DNA of 22,885 nucleotides from Pseudodesulfovibrio sp. Its GTDB lineage: Bacteria; Desulfobacterota; Desulfovibrionia; Desulfovibrionales; Desulfovibrionaceae. This document shows, piece after piece, positions 5,352 through 12,922 of the stretch (positions within the stretch are counted from its first letter, which is position 1; each line of letters begins with the position of its first letter). The stretch is taken from contig JAFLJW010000208.1 in NCBI GenBank assembly GCA_022712815.1, positions 1 to 22,885 of the forward strand, in the 5' to 3' direction. Position numbers and translations under genes: made by a program. The notes beneath the pieces are model-generated. The model did not search any database. It saw nothing but the letters and a program-made list of their open reading frames with translations, and was not told the origin of the DNA.

Positions 5352-7314
5352 GCCGAAAAAGCACCGATTCCAGCTCCCTCTCGCAGTTCGCCAGGCTGTG
5401 CGTTGCCGTAAGGAAGCGTGGATCTCCGAATGGGCAGCTCGTCGTCGTCGCTGGGTGGAGACGCCTGGCCGTAGCGGCTGGTGGGATAACGATGCCAATC
5501 CCAAAGCCCCAGGTATTTTGGATGCCCTTGGGTTCCCGTCCGTTAAAGAGGTTATCAACCTTGCGCCGCCGCAAGATGGCAAATCTGAAATTGCCCTGAC
5601 ATGGATCGCCTGGATACTGGATCAAGACCCGGCACCATTTATGTATGTCATGCAAACGGATCAGGATGCCAGCGACATGGGCGAAAATCGCATGAAGGCC
5701 ATGTTCGAGAAAACTCCTTGGCTCAAGCGCCAGGCAGTGTTCTCTGGACGGGAATCCTGGAATGGGGCCTTGCCCTTGACCACCACCTGGGGGTGGCTGA
5801 CCAGTGGGCAGTCTGTAAGCCGTTTGGCATCAAAGCCGGTCAAATATCTGAGTCTTGATGAAGAGGAGAAGTACCCTAAAGATTTTAAAAGCAAAGGTGA
5901 AACCAATGCCGTCAATCTTAGCCTCCGGCGTCAGGAGTCGTTTTCCCGACCGGTAGCCTTGCGCGGATGCACTCCCACCGACGACACGGGCAGCTTGACC
6001 CAGGCGTATCTATCCGCAGCGGTCCGTTTCATTTTTGTCAGCCCGTGTCCTCATTGCGGGACCGAGCAGCTTATGGACCCGAAAAAGCTGCTGGCACCGG
6101 AGGAGTACAAAGACAATCCGGATGCGGTCGAGGAACTCGGTCTCGGGTTCTATCAATGTGTTCATTGTCAGGAACCATGGTCGCAACATGACAGAGACGT
6201 ATCCATGAGTCAGGCCACTTGGGTTGTCGGTGATGCTCCTTGGGCTGCCGAAGATGTCACACCTCATCCACAGGAAGGGATGGAGTTGCGCGCGTATCTA
6301 CGCAAGTTCCGCCCGGTGCGCGTCGGCTTTTGGTCCTGGCGCGGTCAACGCGTGGGGCAGAGTTTTTCCAAGATCGTGGCCCGCAGGATTCGCGCCAAGG
6401 GTGATAAAGAAGCACTGCACGATTATCTCAACGGTGACATTGCCCAGCCGTGGCGTGATTTCACATCTCGACGGACCAGCGATCAGCTCAAGCCGCTGCG
6501 CCTGTCCGAAGAACACGGAGGCCTGCCCATGGGGTTGGTGCCGGGCAATGGACAGACGGCCGCGCTTGTGGCGACGGTGGACACGCAGGATGATTGGTTC
6601 AAGTTCGAAATTCGTGCCTTTGGCTATGGCTTGACCCGTCCTAGCTGGGGGGTGCGATGTGGTGTGGTCGATCTCGATATGCTAGCGGCCAATCCATTCG
6701 AGGCACTGGAAGAGATCCTGTGGGGGACCGAGTACAAGGACGCGGATGGTAATATCTATCCGCTACGCTTGGTGTTGATCGACTCCGGCGGACACCGGAC
6801 AACCGAGGTCTATGATTGGGGCAGACTGCACAAGGGGTATGGCGTCCGTGTCCTTAAGGGCGGTTCCAAGACAATGCGCAATCCGTTCATTTCCTCCAGG
6901 CTGGATACCTACCCGCCGGATAAAAACGGTGTGCGCAGACCGATCCCCGGCGGATTGGATTTGTGGTGGCTCAAGGTTGACCACTACAAAGAGCAGCTCG
7001 CCTATATGCTCCAGCGTCGTCACGATGATCCTGGCGCGTGGATATTTTCCCACGAGTACCCGGACTCATGGTTGGACGAGATGGCATCCGAAACAAAGAA
7101 CGCCAAAGGTGATTGGGTCAAGTTGCCGGGCAGACGCAACGAGGCATGGGATTTGTCCGTCTACATGGTGGCCGCCGAAGATATGCTCAAGGTCAGGCTG
7201 TGGAAAAAGCCGGAGGCCGGGCAGCAGGCAGTAGGACAAAGGCCGGAAGGCAGGCGCAAGAAAAAGAAGAAAGGGATAAATCCATATGCACGTGGAGGAG
7301 GGTATAGCCGATGA
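5344..7314 (+). CDS. Terminase large subunit, lambda gpA family
   Basis: A 656-residue protein, close to lambda gpA (641). I chose ATG 5344 (MARPKKHRF) because GGAGGG lies a few bases upstream, although the frame is open further back. It is the packaging motor ATPase and nuclease. APPQDGKSE (74-82) is the Walker A-like loop, LSLDEEE (169-175) the Walker B with catalytic acid, CPHC/CVHC (235-238 and 272-275) a zinc knuckle, and TVDTQ (D413) and LVLIDSGGH (D480) acidic residues of the nuclease. The C-terminus is strongly basic. The family usually cuts at cos sites. It overlaps the next gene by ATGA. Confidence 0.93.
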   Translation: MARPKKHRFQLPLAVRQAVRCRKEAWISEWAARRRRWVETPGRSGWWDNDANPKAPGILDALGFPSVKEVINLAPPQDGKSEIALTWIAWILDQDPAPFMYVMQTDQDASDMGENRMKAMFEKTPWLKRQAVFSGRESWNGALPLTTTWGWLTSGQSVSRLASKPVKYLSLDEEEKYPKDFKSKGETNAVNLSLRRQESFSRPVALRGCTPTDDTGSLTQAYLSAAVRFIFVSPCPHCGTEQLMDPKKLLAPEEYKDNPDAVEELGLGFYQCVHCQEPWSQHDRDVSMSQATWVVGDAPWAAEDVTPHPQEGMELRAYLRKFRPVRVGFWSWRGQRVGQSFSKIVARRIRAKGDKEALHDYLNGDIAQPWRDFTSRRTSDQLKPLRLSEEHGGLPMGLVPGNGQTAALVATVDTQDDWFKFEIRAFGYGLTRPSWGVRCGVVDLDMLAANPFEALEEILWGTEYKDADGNIYPLRLVLIDSGGHRTTEVYDWGRLHKGYGVRVLKGGSKTMRNPFISSRLDTYPPDKNGVRRPIPGGLDLWWLKVDHYKEQLAYMLQRRHDDPGAWIFSHEYPDSWLDEMASETKNAKGDWVKLPGRRNEAWDLSVYMVAAEDMLKVRLWKKPEAGQQAVGQRPEGRRKKKKKGINPYARGGGYSR

Positions 7315-7547
7315 GTGCCGAGGGTGCTGTTAAAGCTATTGTGGCCGTGGTCGCCAAGTGTGAAGAGGGGGTCGAATATGAAACCGATGTCGGTGCCGCC
7401 TGCCCGGAGTGTGGGGATATGCTCGCTACGACCACAACCCGTACCATCCAGGATGGCCTGCGTGAGCGATACCACAAATGCACATGCGCACTGTGCATCG
7501 TGCGTATGTTAGGGCTTTCGATAAAGTCTATTGAAAAAGTAGAGTGA
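7311..7547 (+). CDS. Ogr/Delta-like zinc-finger transcriptional activator (putative)
   Basis: A 78-residue protein whose ATG overlaps the terminase stop. The cysteines C31, C34, C57 and C62 give CX2CX22CX4C, exactly the spacing of the P2 Ogr and P4 Delta activators. GLRERYHKC lies where Ogr has KERYHQC. These small proteins bind hyphenated dyads upstream of late promoters and contact the RNA polymerase alpha subunit. An N-terminal extension of nearly 30 residues precedes the finger; Ogr starts almost at its first cysteine. The location inside the head operon is unusual. A structural or Com-like RNA-binding zinc protein is the alternative. Confidence 0.7.
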   Translation: MSAEGAVKAIVAVVAKCEEGVEYETDVGAACPECGDMLATTTTRTIQDGLRERYHKCTCALCIVRMLGLSIKSIEKVE

Positions 7548-7577
7548 CAGATATTGAGTATCGCGCTATCTGTTTTT
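7547..7577 (+). terminator. Terminator-like hairpin after the Ogr-like gene
   Basis: ACAGATA (7547-7553) pairs with TATCTGT (7567-7573) around a 13-base loop, followed by a T run (7573-7577). A second, competing hairpin, CTGTTT (7570-7575) with AAACAG (7580-7585), partly covers the ribosome site AGGGAG (7584-7589) of the next gene. It may mark the left border of the AT-rich insert or regulate its translation. Stems are A-T rich, so termination may be partial. Confidence 0.4.
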
Positions 7578-7595
7578 GCAAACAGGGAGTGTGAT

Positions 7596-7916
7596 ATGTC
7601 GAAATCGTTATGGAATCTTTTGCTTGTTGTTTGCTTGATAACCTTTTTGTTGGTTGGCGCAGGGTGTTCCTCCAGTCCAAAGGTAGATGCTTCAAATAAA
7701 ACGACTTTCAATGAATCAATTCTGGAGATCGTCAAATCTTTACCCAAAGAAGATCAGAAAAAGTTTGGGGACACTTTAGCAGGAATGGCTATGATGGTTG
7801 CTCTTTCTACTGACGGCAACGAAGAAGATATTCGAAATTTCTTTGACGGGATGACCTATGACGACATCATGGCAAAGGCTCAAGAAATTCGAGATAAAAT
7901 GAAAAATGAGGAGTAA
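7596..7916 (+). CDS. Putative lipoprotein, DUF6694-like (moron)
   Basis: A 106-residue protein from ATG 7596, preceded by AGGGAG (7584-7589). Residues 1-23 are a lipoprotein-type signal with a long hydrophobic core, and C24 in VGAGCSSS is the likely lipidated cysteine; Gly at -3 is atypical for a lipobox. The mature part is acidic and helical (EIVKSLPKEDQKKFGDTLAG, then FFDGMTYDDIMAKAQ), a layout I associate with the DUF6694 lipoproteins, though that is from memory. Codon and base use are visibly more AT-rich than the flanking structural genes. Its place between terminase and head-joining genes has no obvious structural role, so it is probably a cargo gene expressed in the lysogen, for instance for envelope change or superinfection exclusion. 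Confidence 0.7.
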   Translation: MSKSLWNLLLVVCLITFLLVGAGCSSSPKVDASNKTTFNESILEIVKSLPKEDQKKFGDTLAGMAMMVALSTDGNEEDIRNFFDGMTYDDIMAKAQEIRDKMKNEE

Positions 7917-7920
7917 TGTC

Positions 7921-8280
7921 ATGAAGTTTATACTGTCGGTGTTGCTCTCTCTGCTATTCAGTGTGCCTGCCTTTGCTGCCGGGTTCGTCAACCCCATCGG
8001 GTTCGAGCCGACCGAGGCCAATAAGACTGCCGTGGTCGAGTACGTCAAGCAAAACGTCAAACAGGAATATTCCAAGATTGGCATGGATTCCGAAAGTACC
8101 CTGCGGATGATGGAAAAACAGAACTTGAATGCGTTCAAGAAATTGCTTGGCGCGCAAGATAAGGGTGTTCTTGCTCGTGTCATCAAGCAATACTGCGGGA
8201 TCGGTATGTGCAACTACGTGACCATCCACATGATGTACGAGCAGGAGATGAAGGCCAAAGGCCAATCGTTGCAGTGGTGA
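7921..8280 (+). CDS. Secreted protein of unknown function (119 aa)
   Basis: ATG 7921 is preferred over the in-frame ATG at 7906 because GAGGAG lies just before it. Residues 1-19 form a clear Sec signal peptide (FILSVLLSLLFSVPAFA) with an AFA cleavage motif, so the product should be periplasmic. The mature domain of about 100 residues is helical and has a close cysteine pair, C92 and C97 (YCGIGMC), which could form a disulfide or bind a ligand. It follows the lipoprotein gene by 4 bases, so the two are probably co-expressed and may work together at the envelope. No family is recognised. Confidence 0.7.
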   Translation: MKFILSVLLSLLFSVPAFAAGFVNPIGFEPTEANKTAVVEYVKQNVKQEYSKIGMDSESTLRMMEKQNLNAFKKLLGAQDKGVLARVIKQYCGIGMCNYVTIHMMYEQEMKAKGQSLQW

Positions 8281-8405
8281 CGGATTTGACAACCACGATT
8301 CGTCCTAGCCAAGACGGCTTGAAGGCGTGGGGCAGCCTGATGCATGACCGTTACGACTTCATCAAGTCGGGCGTGTATTGGTACTTCGTCGTGCTGGACG
8401 AATAG
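8277..8405 (+). CDS. Small ORF of unknown function (42 aa)
   Basis: GTG 8277 overlaps the stop of the preceding secreted-protein gene (GTGA), which would couple translation. The 42-residue peptide (from MTDLTTTIRPSQDGLKAWG to FVVLDE) has balanced composition and three tryptophan/aromatic clusters. It ends just before an intrinsic terminator. There is no independent ribosome site and no recognised family. It is likely the third member of the cargo insert if real. Confidence 0.4.
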   Translation: MTDLTTTIRPSQDGLKAWGSLMHDRYDFIKSGVYWYFVVLDE

Positions 8406-8428
8406 CCATACGCGTAAAAGCAAAAATC

Positions 8429-8449
8429 ACGCCAACAAGGGCGTTTTTT
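8429..8449 (+). terminator. Rho-independent terminator closing the cargo insert
   Basis: ACGCC (8429-8433) pairs with GGCGT (8440-8444) around a 6-base loop and runs into six T residues (8444-8449). An A-run lies upstream (8422-8426). It follows the small ORF stop at 8405 and separates the exported-protein genes from the head genes, so those genes may be a self-contained transcription unit. Confidence 0.65.
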
Positions 8450-8450
8450 C

Positions 8451-8498
8451 AAAGGGAACCACTATCTTTAGTACAATACTACAGAGGGGTTCCCCTTT
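8451..8498. other. Long-range hairpin upstream of the head-joining gene
   Basis: AAAGGGAACC (8451-8460) pairs with GGTTCCCCTTT (8488-8498) with one bulged base and a 27-base loop. It lies just after the terminator and 28 bases before the gpW-like ATG. It could be a second terminator, an RNA processing site, or part of a promoter region that restarts transcription for the head genes. Confidence 0.4.
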
Positions 8499-8525
8499 CT
8501 TTATATCGCTCGTATCGGGGTAGAC

Positions 8526-8759
8526 ATGAGTACATGCCCCCAGAAAACATTGGACTTGATTGAGTCCATGACCGAGGCCTTACAGCGCATTACCGAAACA
8601 GGCGACAGCGTCACCTTTGACGGCGTCAGCTATTCCAATCACAACCTGACCACGCTCCAGTCCGTAAGGGCCGAGCTGCTTGCTGAATGCTCCGCTTCCA
8701 ATTCCGGTTCCAGGGGTCGTAAGTCCTATGGGCAGGTTGTCTTTGGGAGCGGCAGATGA
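8526..8759 (+). CDS. Head-tail joining protein, gpW-like
   Basis: A 77-residue protein preceded by CGGGGT and overlapping the portal start by ATGA. The content (helical N-terminus LDLIESMTEALQRITETGD, then SVTFDGVSYSNHNLTTLQSVRAELLAE) matches the alpha-beta-alpha layout of lambda gpW-type proteins, which bind beneath the portal and stabilise packaged DNA. The order terminase large subunit, gpW, portal is that of lambda. Family placement is by pattern and position. Confidence 0.75.
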   Translation: MSTCPQKTLDLIESMTEALQRITETGDSVTFDGVSYSNHNLTTLQSVRAELLAECSASNSGSRGRKSYGQVVFGSGR

Positions 8760-10357
8760 ATCTTTCTTCTGAACACCTCCCCGCCCGCAAGTTTGCCGGG
8801 AACCGCACCCGGCAAACTTGCACCCTTTCCAGAGGGGAGTTGCTCACTGCCAAGGCAATAGGCTTAATCAGCCCCAAGGCTGCCGTTAGGTTTATGGCAA
8901 GCCGTCTGGTTTTGAACCGTTCCATTGAAAATCTTTCCGAGGGTGGCCGCAGTGGTTATCAGGCCGCTCAACGCCATGGCCCGAACCAGGGGTGGAACCC
9001 TACGACTCGTTCCAGCGAGGATTCAATCCTTTCTGCCGATGCGCCGTATATTCGTGCTCGCGCCCGTGATCTGGTTCGTAACAATGGCTATGTGGCCGGA
9101 GCTGTTCAGCGGATCGTCAACAACGTTGTTCACAAGGGCATCAAGCCGCAGATCAAAGTTGTGACCGGCAAAGGTGAGAAGCTTGACCGCGAGGTAGCTC
9201 AGTCACTGGAGAAGGCCTGGAAGAAGTGGTGCAAGCGTACCAAATTCAAGCGACATCTTAAACTGAATGTGCGCCATTTTATTGTTGACGGTGAATTCTT
9301 TGCATTACGTTACTTGCGGCCTGAGCTGACAAAAGAAAAGATTGTGCCGCTGTGGATCAAGGGAGTTGAAGCAGACCAGGTCGATGCGAGCAATTCTTCG
9401 ATTTTCTCCGGCAAGAAGCCGACCAACGAAATTATTCGCAATGGCATTGCTTACAATGAGCATGACGAGCCAATCGCCTATTATATGTATCCGTTCCATC
9501 CTGGCGATATCTCCTTGATGGGCAGCTCTTGGGCAGCCCCTGTTCGGGTTGACGCGAAGTACGTAGGTCATCTGTACGCCCCCAATCGCTCCAGTCAGCA
9601 TCGCGGCGTCAGCGTGGTGGCCCCTGTGGTTATGTCCATGCACGATATCCACGAGTTGACCAATTCTGAATTGATCGCTGCTCGGCTCATGGCTGCCTTT
9701 GGTGTTTTTATTTCTGCTCCTCCGTCTGGGATGGACCCGGCTCAAATGGGTGGAAATGACCCAGACACAGTCAAGTCCCAACTTGACGAGCTGACCGAAT
9801 ATGTTGAGTCAGGCCGCATTCAAATATTGCCGGATGGCGCGCAGGTTCAGCAGGTGGATAATAATCGCCCTGGCCCACAGTTCGACGCCATCAGCCAGAC
9901 CACGCTCCGCCAAGGGGCTTCCGGGCTTGGTCAGGATTATGAATCTTTCTCGGGCGACTACAGAGGCTCATCATTCAGCTCCGCCCGATCCGCATCACTG
10001 GAAACCCGACGAGGCTATCAAGTCATAACTGATTTGTTGGTTGACGAGTCTCTTGATCCTACATTCGAGATGTGGCTGCTTGCCGGTCGCATCTCTCGAA
10101 CTTTGCACCCCGACACCCCGGAAGAGGTGTCGGTGCGCTGGGTCGGTTCCGGATGGCCCTGGATTGATCCCCTGAAAGACATCAAGGCCAAGACGGCAGA
10201 GATCGAGCTTGGTGTGACCACCCGCACGGAAGTGGCAGCCAGCCAGGGCAAAGACTTTGAGGAAGTCGTCGAGCAGTTGGCGGTGGAACAAAAAATTTTA
10301 AAAGAGAAGGGTCTATTGCCCAAACAGGCCGAGAACCAAGGAGCACCAAATGCCTAA
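8756..10357 (+). CDS. Portal protein, lambda gpB family
   Basis: A 533-residue protein, the expected size for lambda-type portals. It forms the dodecameric ring at one vertex through which DNA enters. RARARDLVRNNGYVAGAVQRIVNNVV (about residues 99-124) is typical of the family. The C-terminal half has the usual acidic and glutamine-rich segments. ATG 8756 has GGGAG about 7 bases upstream and overlaps gpW. However, the first 45 residues include a 14-bp perfect hairpin (8787-8821) and look unlike related N-termini, which generally begin near the LISPKAAVRFMASR segment. A later start (for example 8894) is possible. Confidence 0.9.
   Translation: MNLSSEHLPARKFAGNRTRQTCTLSRGELLTAKAIGLISPKAAVRFMASRLVLNRSIENLSEGGRSGYQAAQRHGPNQGWNPTTRSSEDSILSADAPYIRARARDLVRNNGYVAGAVQRIVNNVVHKGIKPQIKVVTGKGEKLDREVAQSLEKAWKKWCKRTKFKRHLKLNVRHFIVDGEFFALRYLRPELTKEKIVPLWIKGVEADQVDASNSSIFSGKKPTNEIIRNGIAYNEHDEPIAYYMYPFHPGDISLMGSSWAAPVRVDAKYVGHLYAPNRSSQHRGVSVVAPVVMSMHDIHELTNSELIAARLMAAFGVFISAPPSGMDPAQMGGNDPDTVKSQLDELTEYVESGRIQILPDGAQVQQVDNNRPGPQFDAISQTTLRQGASGLGQDYESFSGDYRGSSFSSARSASLETRRGYQVITDLLVDESLDPTFEMWLLAGRISRTLHPDTPEEVSVRWVGSGWPWIDPLKDIKAKTAEIELGVTTRTEVAASQGKDFEEVVEQLAVEQKILKEKGLLPKQAENQGAPNA
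8787..8821. repeat. Perfect 14-bp hairpin inside the portal gene start
   Basis: The arms 8787-8800 and 8808-8821 are exact reverse complements (left arm GCAAGTTTGCCGGG) around a 7-base loop. No T run follows, so it is not a typical terminator. It lies 31 bases past the portal ATG and could control translation, mark a processing site, or be a small mobile palindromic insertion. Confidence 0.7.
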
Positions 10358-12494
10358 AAAGAAAACCACCATCGCCGAATTGTCCATCATGGAAAAGCCC
10401 CACGAAGCGCGGCTGACGATAGTCGGCGGTTCTGCCGGTCTGCAGACTGGAACTCCGTCTGCCAAGGAAGACGCATCCAAGTCGAAGAAGGTCACTCTGG
10501 ATAAACAGGACGGAGACTCTGCCGCCAAATTGGAAGATGAAGCAAGCGGGGATGAGACTGATTCGCCACAGCGCTTTCGCATGATTGGTTACTCCGGAGC
10601 GCCAATATCCAGATGGTACGGCAAGCTGGTCATTGATTTGGCCGGTATGTCCTCTACGGGTTTACCGCTTCCGGCTCTGCTTTCTCACAATTCTGATGCT
10701 ATTCCCGGTGTGATTGACGTCTTTGACATTACTGACGCCGGGCTTGTCGAGGAAGGCAATTTTATTCAGTCCGAGGCCGGGGACAAAATACTTTCCGAGA
10801 TGGGCCAAGGCGTCCCGTACAAGGCTTCCATTGGCGTCCAATGTTTGAAAGCCGCATGGCTTGACGATGAATTAACCCTTGAAATTAACGGCCAGGAGAT
10901 TGTCGGCCCTGCCGAAATCTGGCTGGAGTCCGAGGTCTATGAGACCAGCTTCACGGTCATTCCCGCAGACAGTAATACCAGCGTGGACATCTTGTCGACG
11001 CATCAACCAATACAGGAGGCAACCATGCCTAAACCCGCAGACGGCAAGACCGTCAAGTCGGACGCCGAGAAGGCCGCGCTGGAAAACGAAAGCGGCACCC
11101 CCCAGCCCGAAAACGTCGGTCTGAGCAATGACGAAGTTCTGAGTCTCGCCGCTAACGGCACGAAGCTCGGCCTGTCCATTGAGGACGTGAAGGAACTCGC
11201 CAAGATCCACACGACCCCGGAAGCCCTTGGTATGGCTATGTTGAAGAAGGCCGCCGATAGTAACCCTCAAGTGTCATCCATACAAACTTTGTCCATGGGC
11301 GCAGACGAGTCCGAGCGTTTTAATAACGCTGTGGCCGACGGCTTGCTCATGGCACATGGTCACAAATTTGGCGACACCAAGCCCGCCGAAGGTGCTGCTG
11401 ATTTTAAGCGTATGGGCTTGCAGCAGATTTTGCGCGAGTGCTTGAACCAAATGGGGCATCGTGATGCCTACCGCATCTCCTCCGTGGAGCTGGCAACGCG
11501 GGTCATGACCCTCAAGTCCGGCATGTCCTTGTTCAATCACGAGACTCTTAATTACGGTTCATCCGCATCTGCCGGAGACTTCGCCATGATTCTCGGCTCT
11601 GTAATTCATCGTCGGCTCATAGCTGCTTACGAGGAATCTCCGGCAACCTGGCAGCCCATCGTCAACGTGACCACGGCCCAGGATTTCCGTGACATCTATG
11701 GCATTTCCCTGTCCGAGGCTCCCGACCTGCTCGAAGTCAAACCTGGCGGCGAGTACAAGGAAGCGTATTTCAAAGACAAACAGGAAGTCTATTCCGTGTC
11801 CAAGCACGGTCGCATCTGTTCGTTGACTTTCGAGATGATTGTTAACGACGATCTGCGCGCCTTTATGCGTGTGCCGCAGCTCATGGGCAACGCCGCCCGT
11901 CGCCTGGAGTCCGACATGGTATGGGCAAAACTCTTGTCCAACCCGGTCATGGCCGAAGACGGCGTGGCCTTGTTTCATGCCGACCACCGGAACCTGCTCA
12001 CCGCTGCCAAGATCACATCTGCATCCATGGACCTGGCGTACCAGGCGCTGATGATGCAGCGCGGTTTCAATCCGGAAGCCGGTCAGTTCCCCAAGAAGAA
12101 GAACGCCGAGGCCGGTGCGTTGCTCAATCTGATTCCGAAGTTCCTGGCAGTGCCCCCGGCCCTCAAGTCCACCGCTCAGGTCCTGATCCGCTCCTTGGCT
12201 GATCCGTCCTCTTCGAACTCCGGCGTGACCAATGTCTATCAGGATGACCTTGATATCATCGTCGAGCCGCGCCTGCAGTCCACTCAAATGGGCGGCACCG
12301 CCAAGAACTGGTTCCTGTCTGCCGACCCCAGCCAGATCGACACCATTGAGGTGGCCTACCTGGAAGGCGAAGAAAACCCGCTGCTCGTCAGTTACGAACC
12401 GTTTGAGAGCGACGGCGTCTCCTGGAAGATTCGCCATATATTCGGCGTCGGTGCCATGGACTTCCGTGGCCTGCAGAAGAACCCCGGCCTCTAG
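10350..12494 (+). CDS. Prohead protease-major capsid protein fusion
   Basis: A 714-residue protein overlapping the portal stop by 8 bases, with AAGGAG before the ATG. Residues about 75-215 are an HK97-type prohead serine protease: LSHNSD with H113, YKASIG with S160, and the family signature YETSFTVIPADSNTSV. Residues 226-315 are a charged, helical linker like a scaffold/delta domain. The rest is an HK97-fold major capsid protein (YRISSVELATRVM, DIYGISLSEAPDLLEV, and YQDDLDIIVEPRL near the end). Such fusions are known in phages, and the protease would cleave itself and the scaffold part during maturation. A strong internal ribosome site at 11014-11025 suggests that capsid without protease is also made. 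Confidence 0.9.
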   Translation: MPKKKTTIAELSIMEKPHEARLTIVGGSAGLQTGTPSAKEDASKSKKVTLDKQDGDSAAKLEDEASGDETDSPQRFRMIGYSGAPISRWYGKLVIDLAGMSSTGLPLPALLSHNSDAIPGVIDVFDITDAGLVEEGNFIQSEAGDKILSEMGQGVPYKASIGVQCLKAAWLDDELTLEINGQEIVGPAEIWLESEVYETSFTVIPADSNTSVDILSTHQPIQEATMPKPADGKTVKSDAEKAALENESGTPQPENVGLSNDEVLSLAANGTKLGLSIEDVKELAKIHTTPEALGMAMLKKAADSNPQVSSIQTLSMGADESERFNNAVADGLLMAHGHKFGDTKPAEGAADFKRMGLQQILRECLNQMGHRDAYRISSVELATRVMTLKSGMSLFNHETLNYGSSASAGDFAMILGSVIHRRLIAAYEESPATWQPIVNVTTAQDFRDIYGISLSEAPDLLEVKPGGEYKEAYFKDKQEVYSVSKHGRICSLTFEMIVNDDLRAFMRVPQLMGNAARRLESDMVWAKLLSNPVMAEDGVALFHADHRNLLTAAKITSASMDLAYQALMMQRGFNPEAGQFPKKKNAEAGALLNLIPKFLAVPPALKSTAQVLIRSLADPSSSNSGVTNVYQDDLDIIVEPRLQSTQMGGTAKNWFLSADPSQIDTIEVAYLEGEENPLLVSYEPFESDGVSWKIRHIFGVGAMDFRGLQKNPGL
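11014..11027 (+). promoter_or_regulatory. Internal Shine-Dalgarno and ATG within the protease-capsid gene
   Basis: AGGAGG (11014-11019) lies 5 bases upstream of an in-frame ATG (11025) at codon 226, exactly at the border between the protease domain and the scaffold/capsid part. Starting there would give a 489-residue protein. The two starts, at 10350 and 11025, both begin with ATGCCTAAA. This would make excess capsid subunit over protease, similar in logic to the nested C/Nu3 genes of lambda. Confidence 0.65.
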
Positions 12495-12544
12495 GCCTGC
12501 TGAAAAACTCCCGACCCCTGGTCTGGAATTGAGAGGATACCTAC

Positions 12545-12889
12545 ATGAGTAAGACTTACAGCAACCCCGGTCACAAGCTTGACTGGCTGAACGATTCCGG
12601 TTCGGACGTTGTCAACGACCAGATGGTCGCGGCTGGTTCCATTGTTGGCATCGCCGACGATGCCATCGTCTCCACTGAGGAAGGCGTCCTGTCCGTGGAC
12701 GGTGTACATTATTACGCCAAGTCCGCCGAAGATCAGCCTTTCGGCACAAAACTCTATTTTGACGAATCTGAGAACAAACTGACCACCAACTCCGGCTCCG
12801 GCAACAACAACTTTGCCGGGACCGTTGTCGAGTCCGGCGTTCTCTCGGCTGATGCCGAAGTCGCCGTCAAGCTCAACTGGCCCGGCTAA
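12545..12889 (+). CDS. Capsid decoration protein, DUF2190 family
   Basis: A 114-residue protein directly after the capsid gene, with GAGAGGA upstream. It has the glycine- and valine-rich short beta strands of DUF2190 proteins: VAAGSIVGIADDAIVSTEEGVLSVDGV, then GTKLYFDESENKLTT, and an ending VKLNWPG. It has the position of lambda gpD and should stabilise the expanded shell from outside. Family assignment is from pattern. Confidence 0.75.
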   Translation: MSKTYSNPGHKLDWLNDSGSDVVNDQMVAAGSIVGIADDAIVSTEEGVLSVDGVHYYAKSAEDQPFGTKLYFDESENKLTTNSGSGNNNFAGTVVESGVLSADAEVAVKLNWPG

Positions 12890-12922
12890 CCCGGACCATA
12901 CGAAAATGAAAAGGGCTTGAAG

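Noticed and set aside
914..7314. A Mu-type transposase or MuB-like replication gene, expected from the Mu-like tail
   Set aside because: None is present. The replication genes are helicase and primase types, and the junction is in a tRNA.
9119..9130. Perfect palindrome AACAACGTTGTT in the portal gene, at first sight an Ogr-type dyad
   Set aside because: It lies within conserved portal residues (IVNNVVHKG) and has no spacer of the length expected for an Ogr site.
11559..12437. Long minus-strand open frame opposite the capsid gene
   Set aside because: It is the shadow of a GC-biased coding strand. Similar antisense frames at 14354-15268, 17581-18612 and 18706-19761 are rejected for the same reason.
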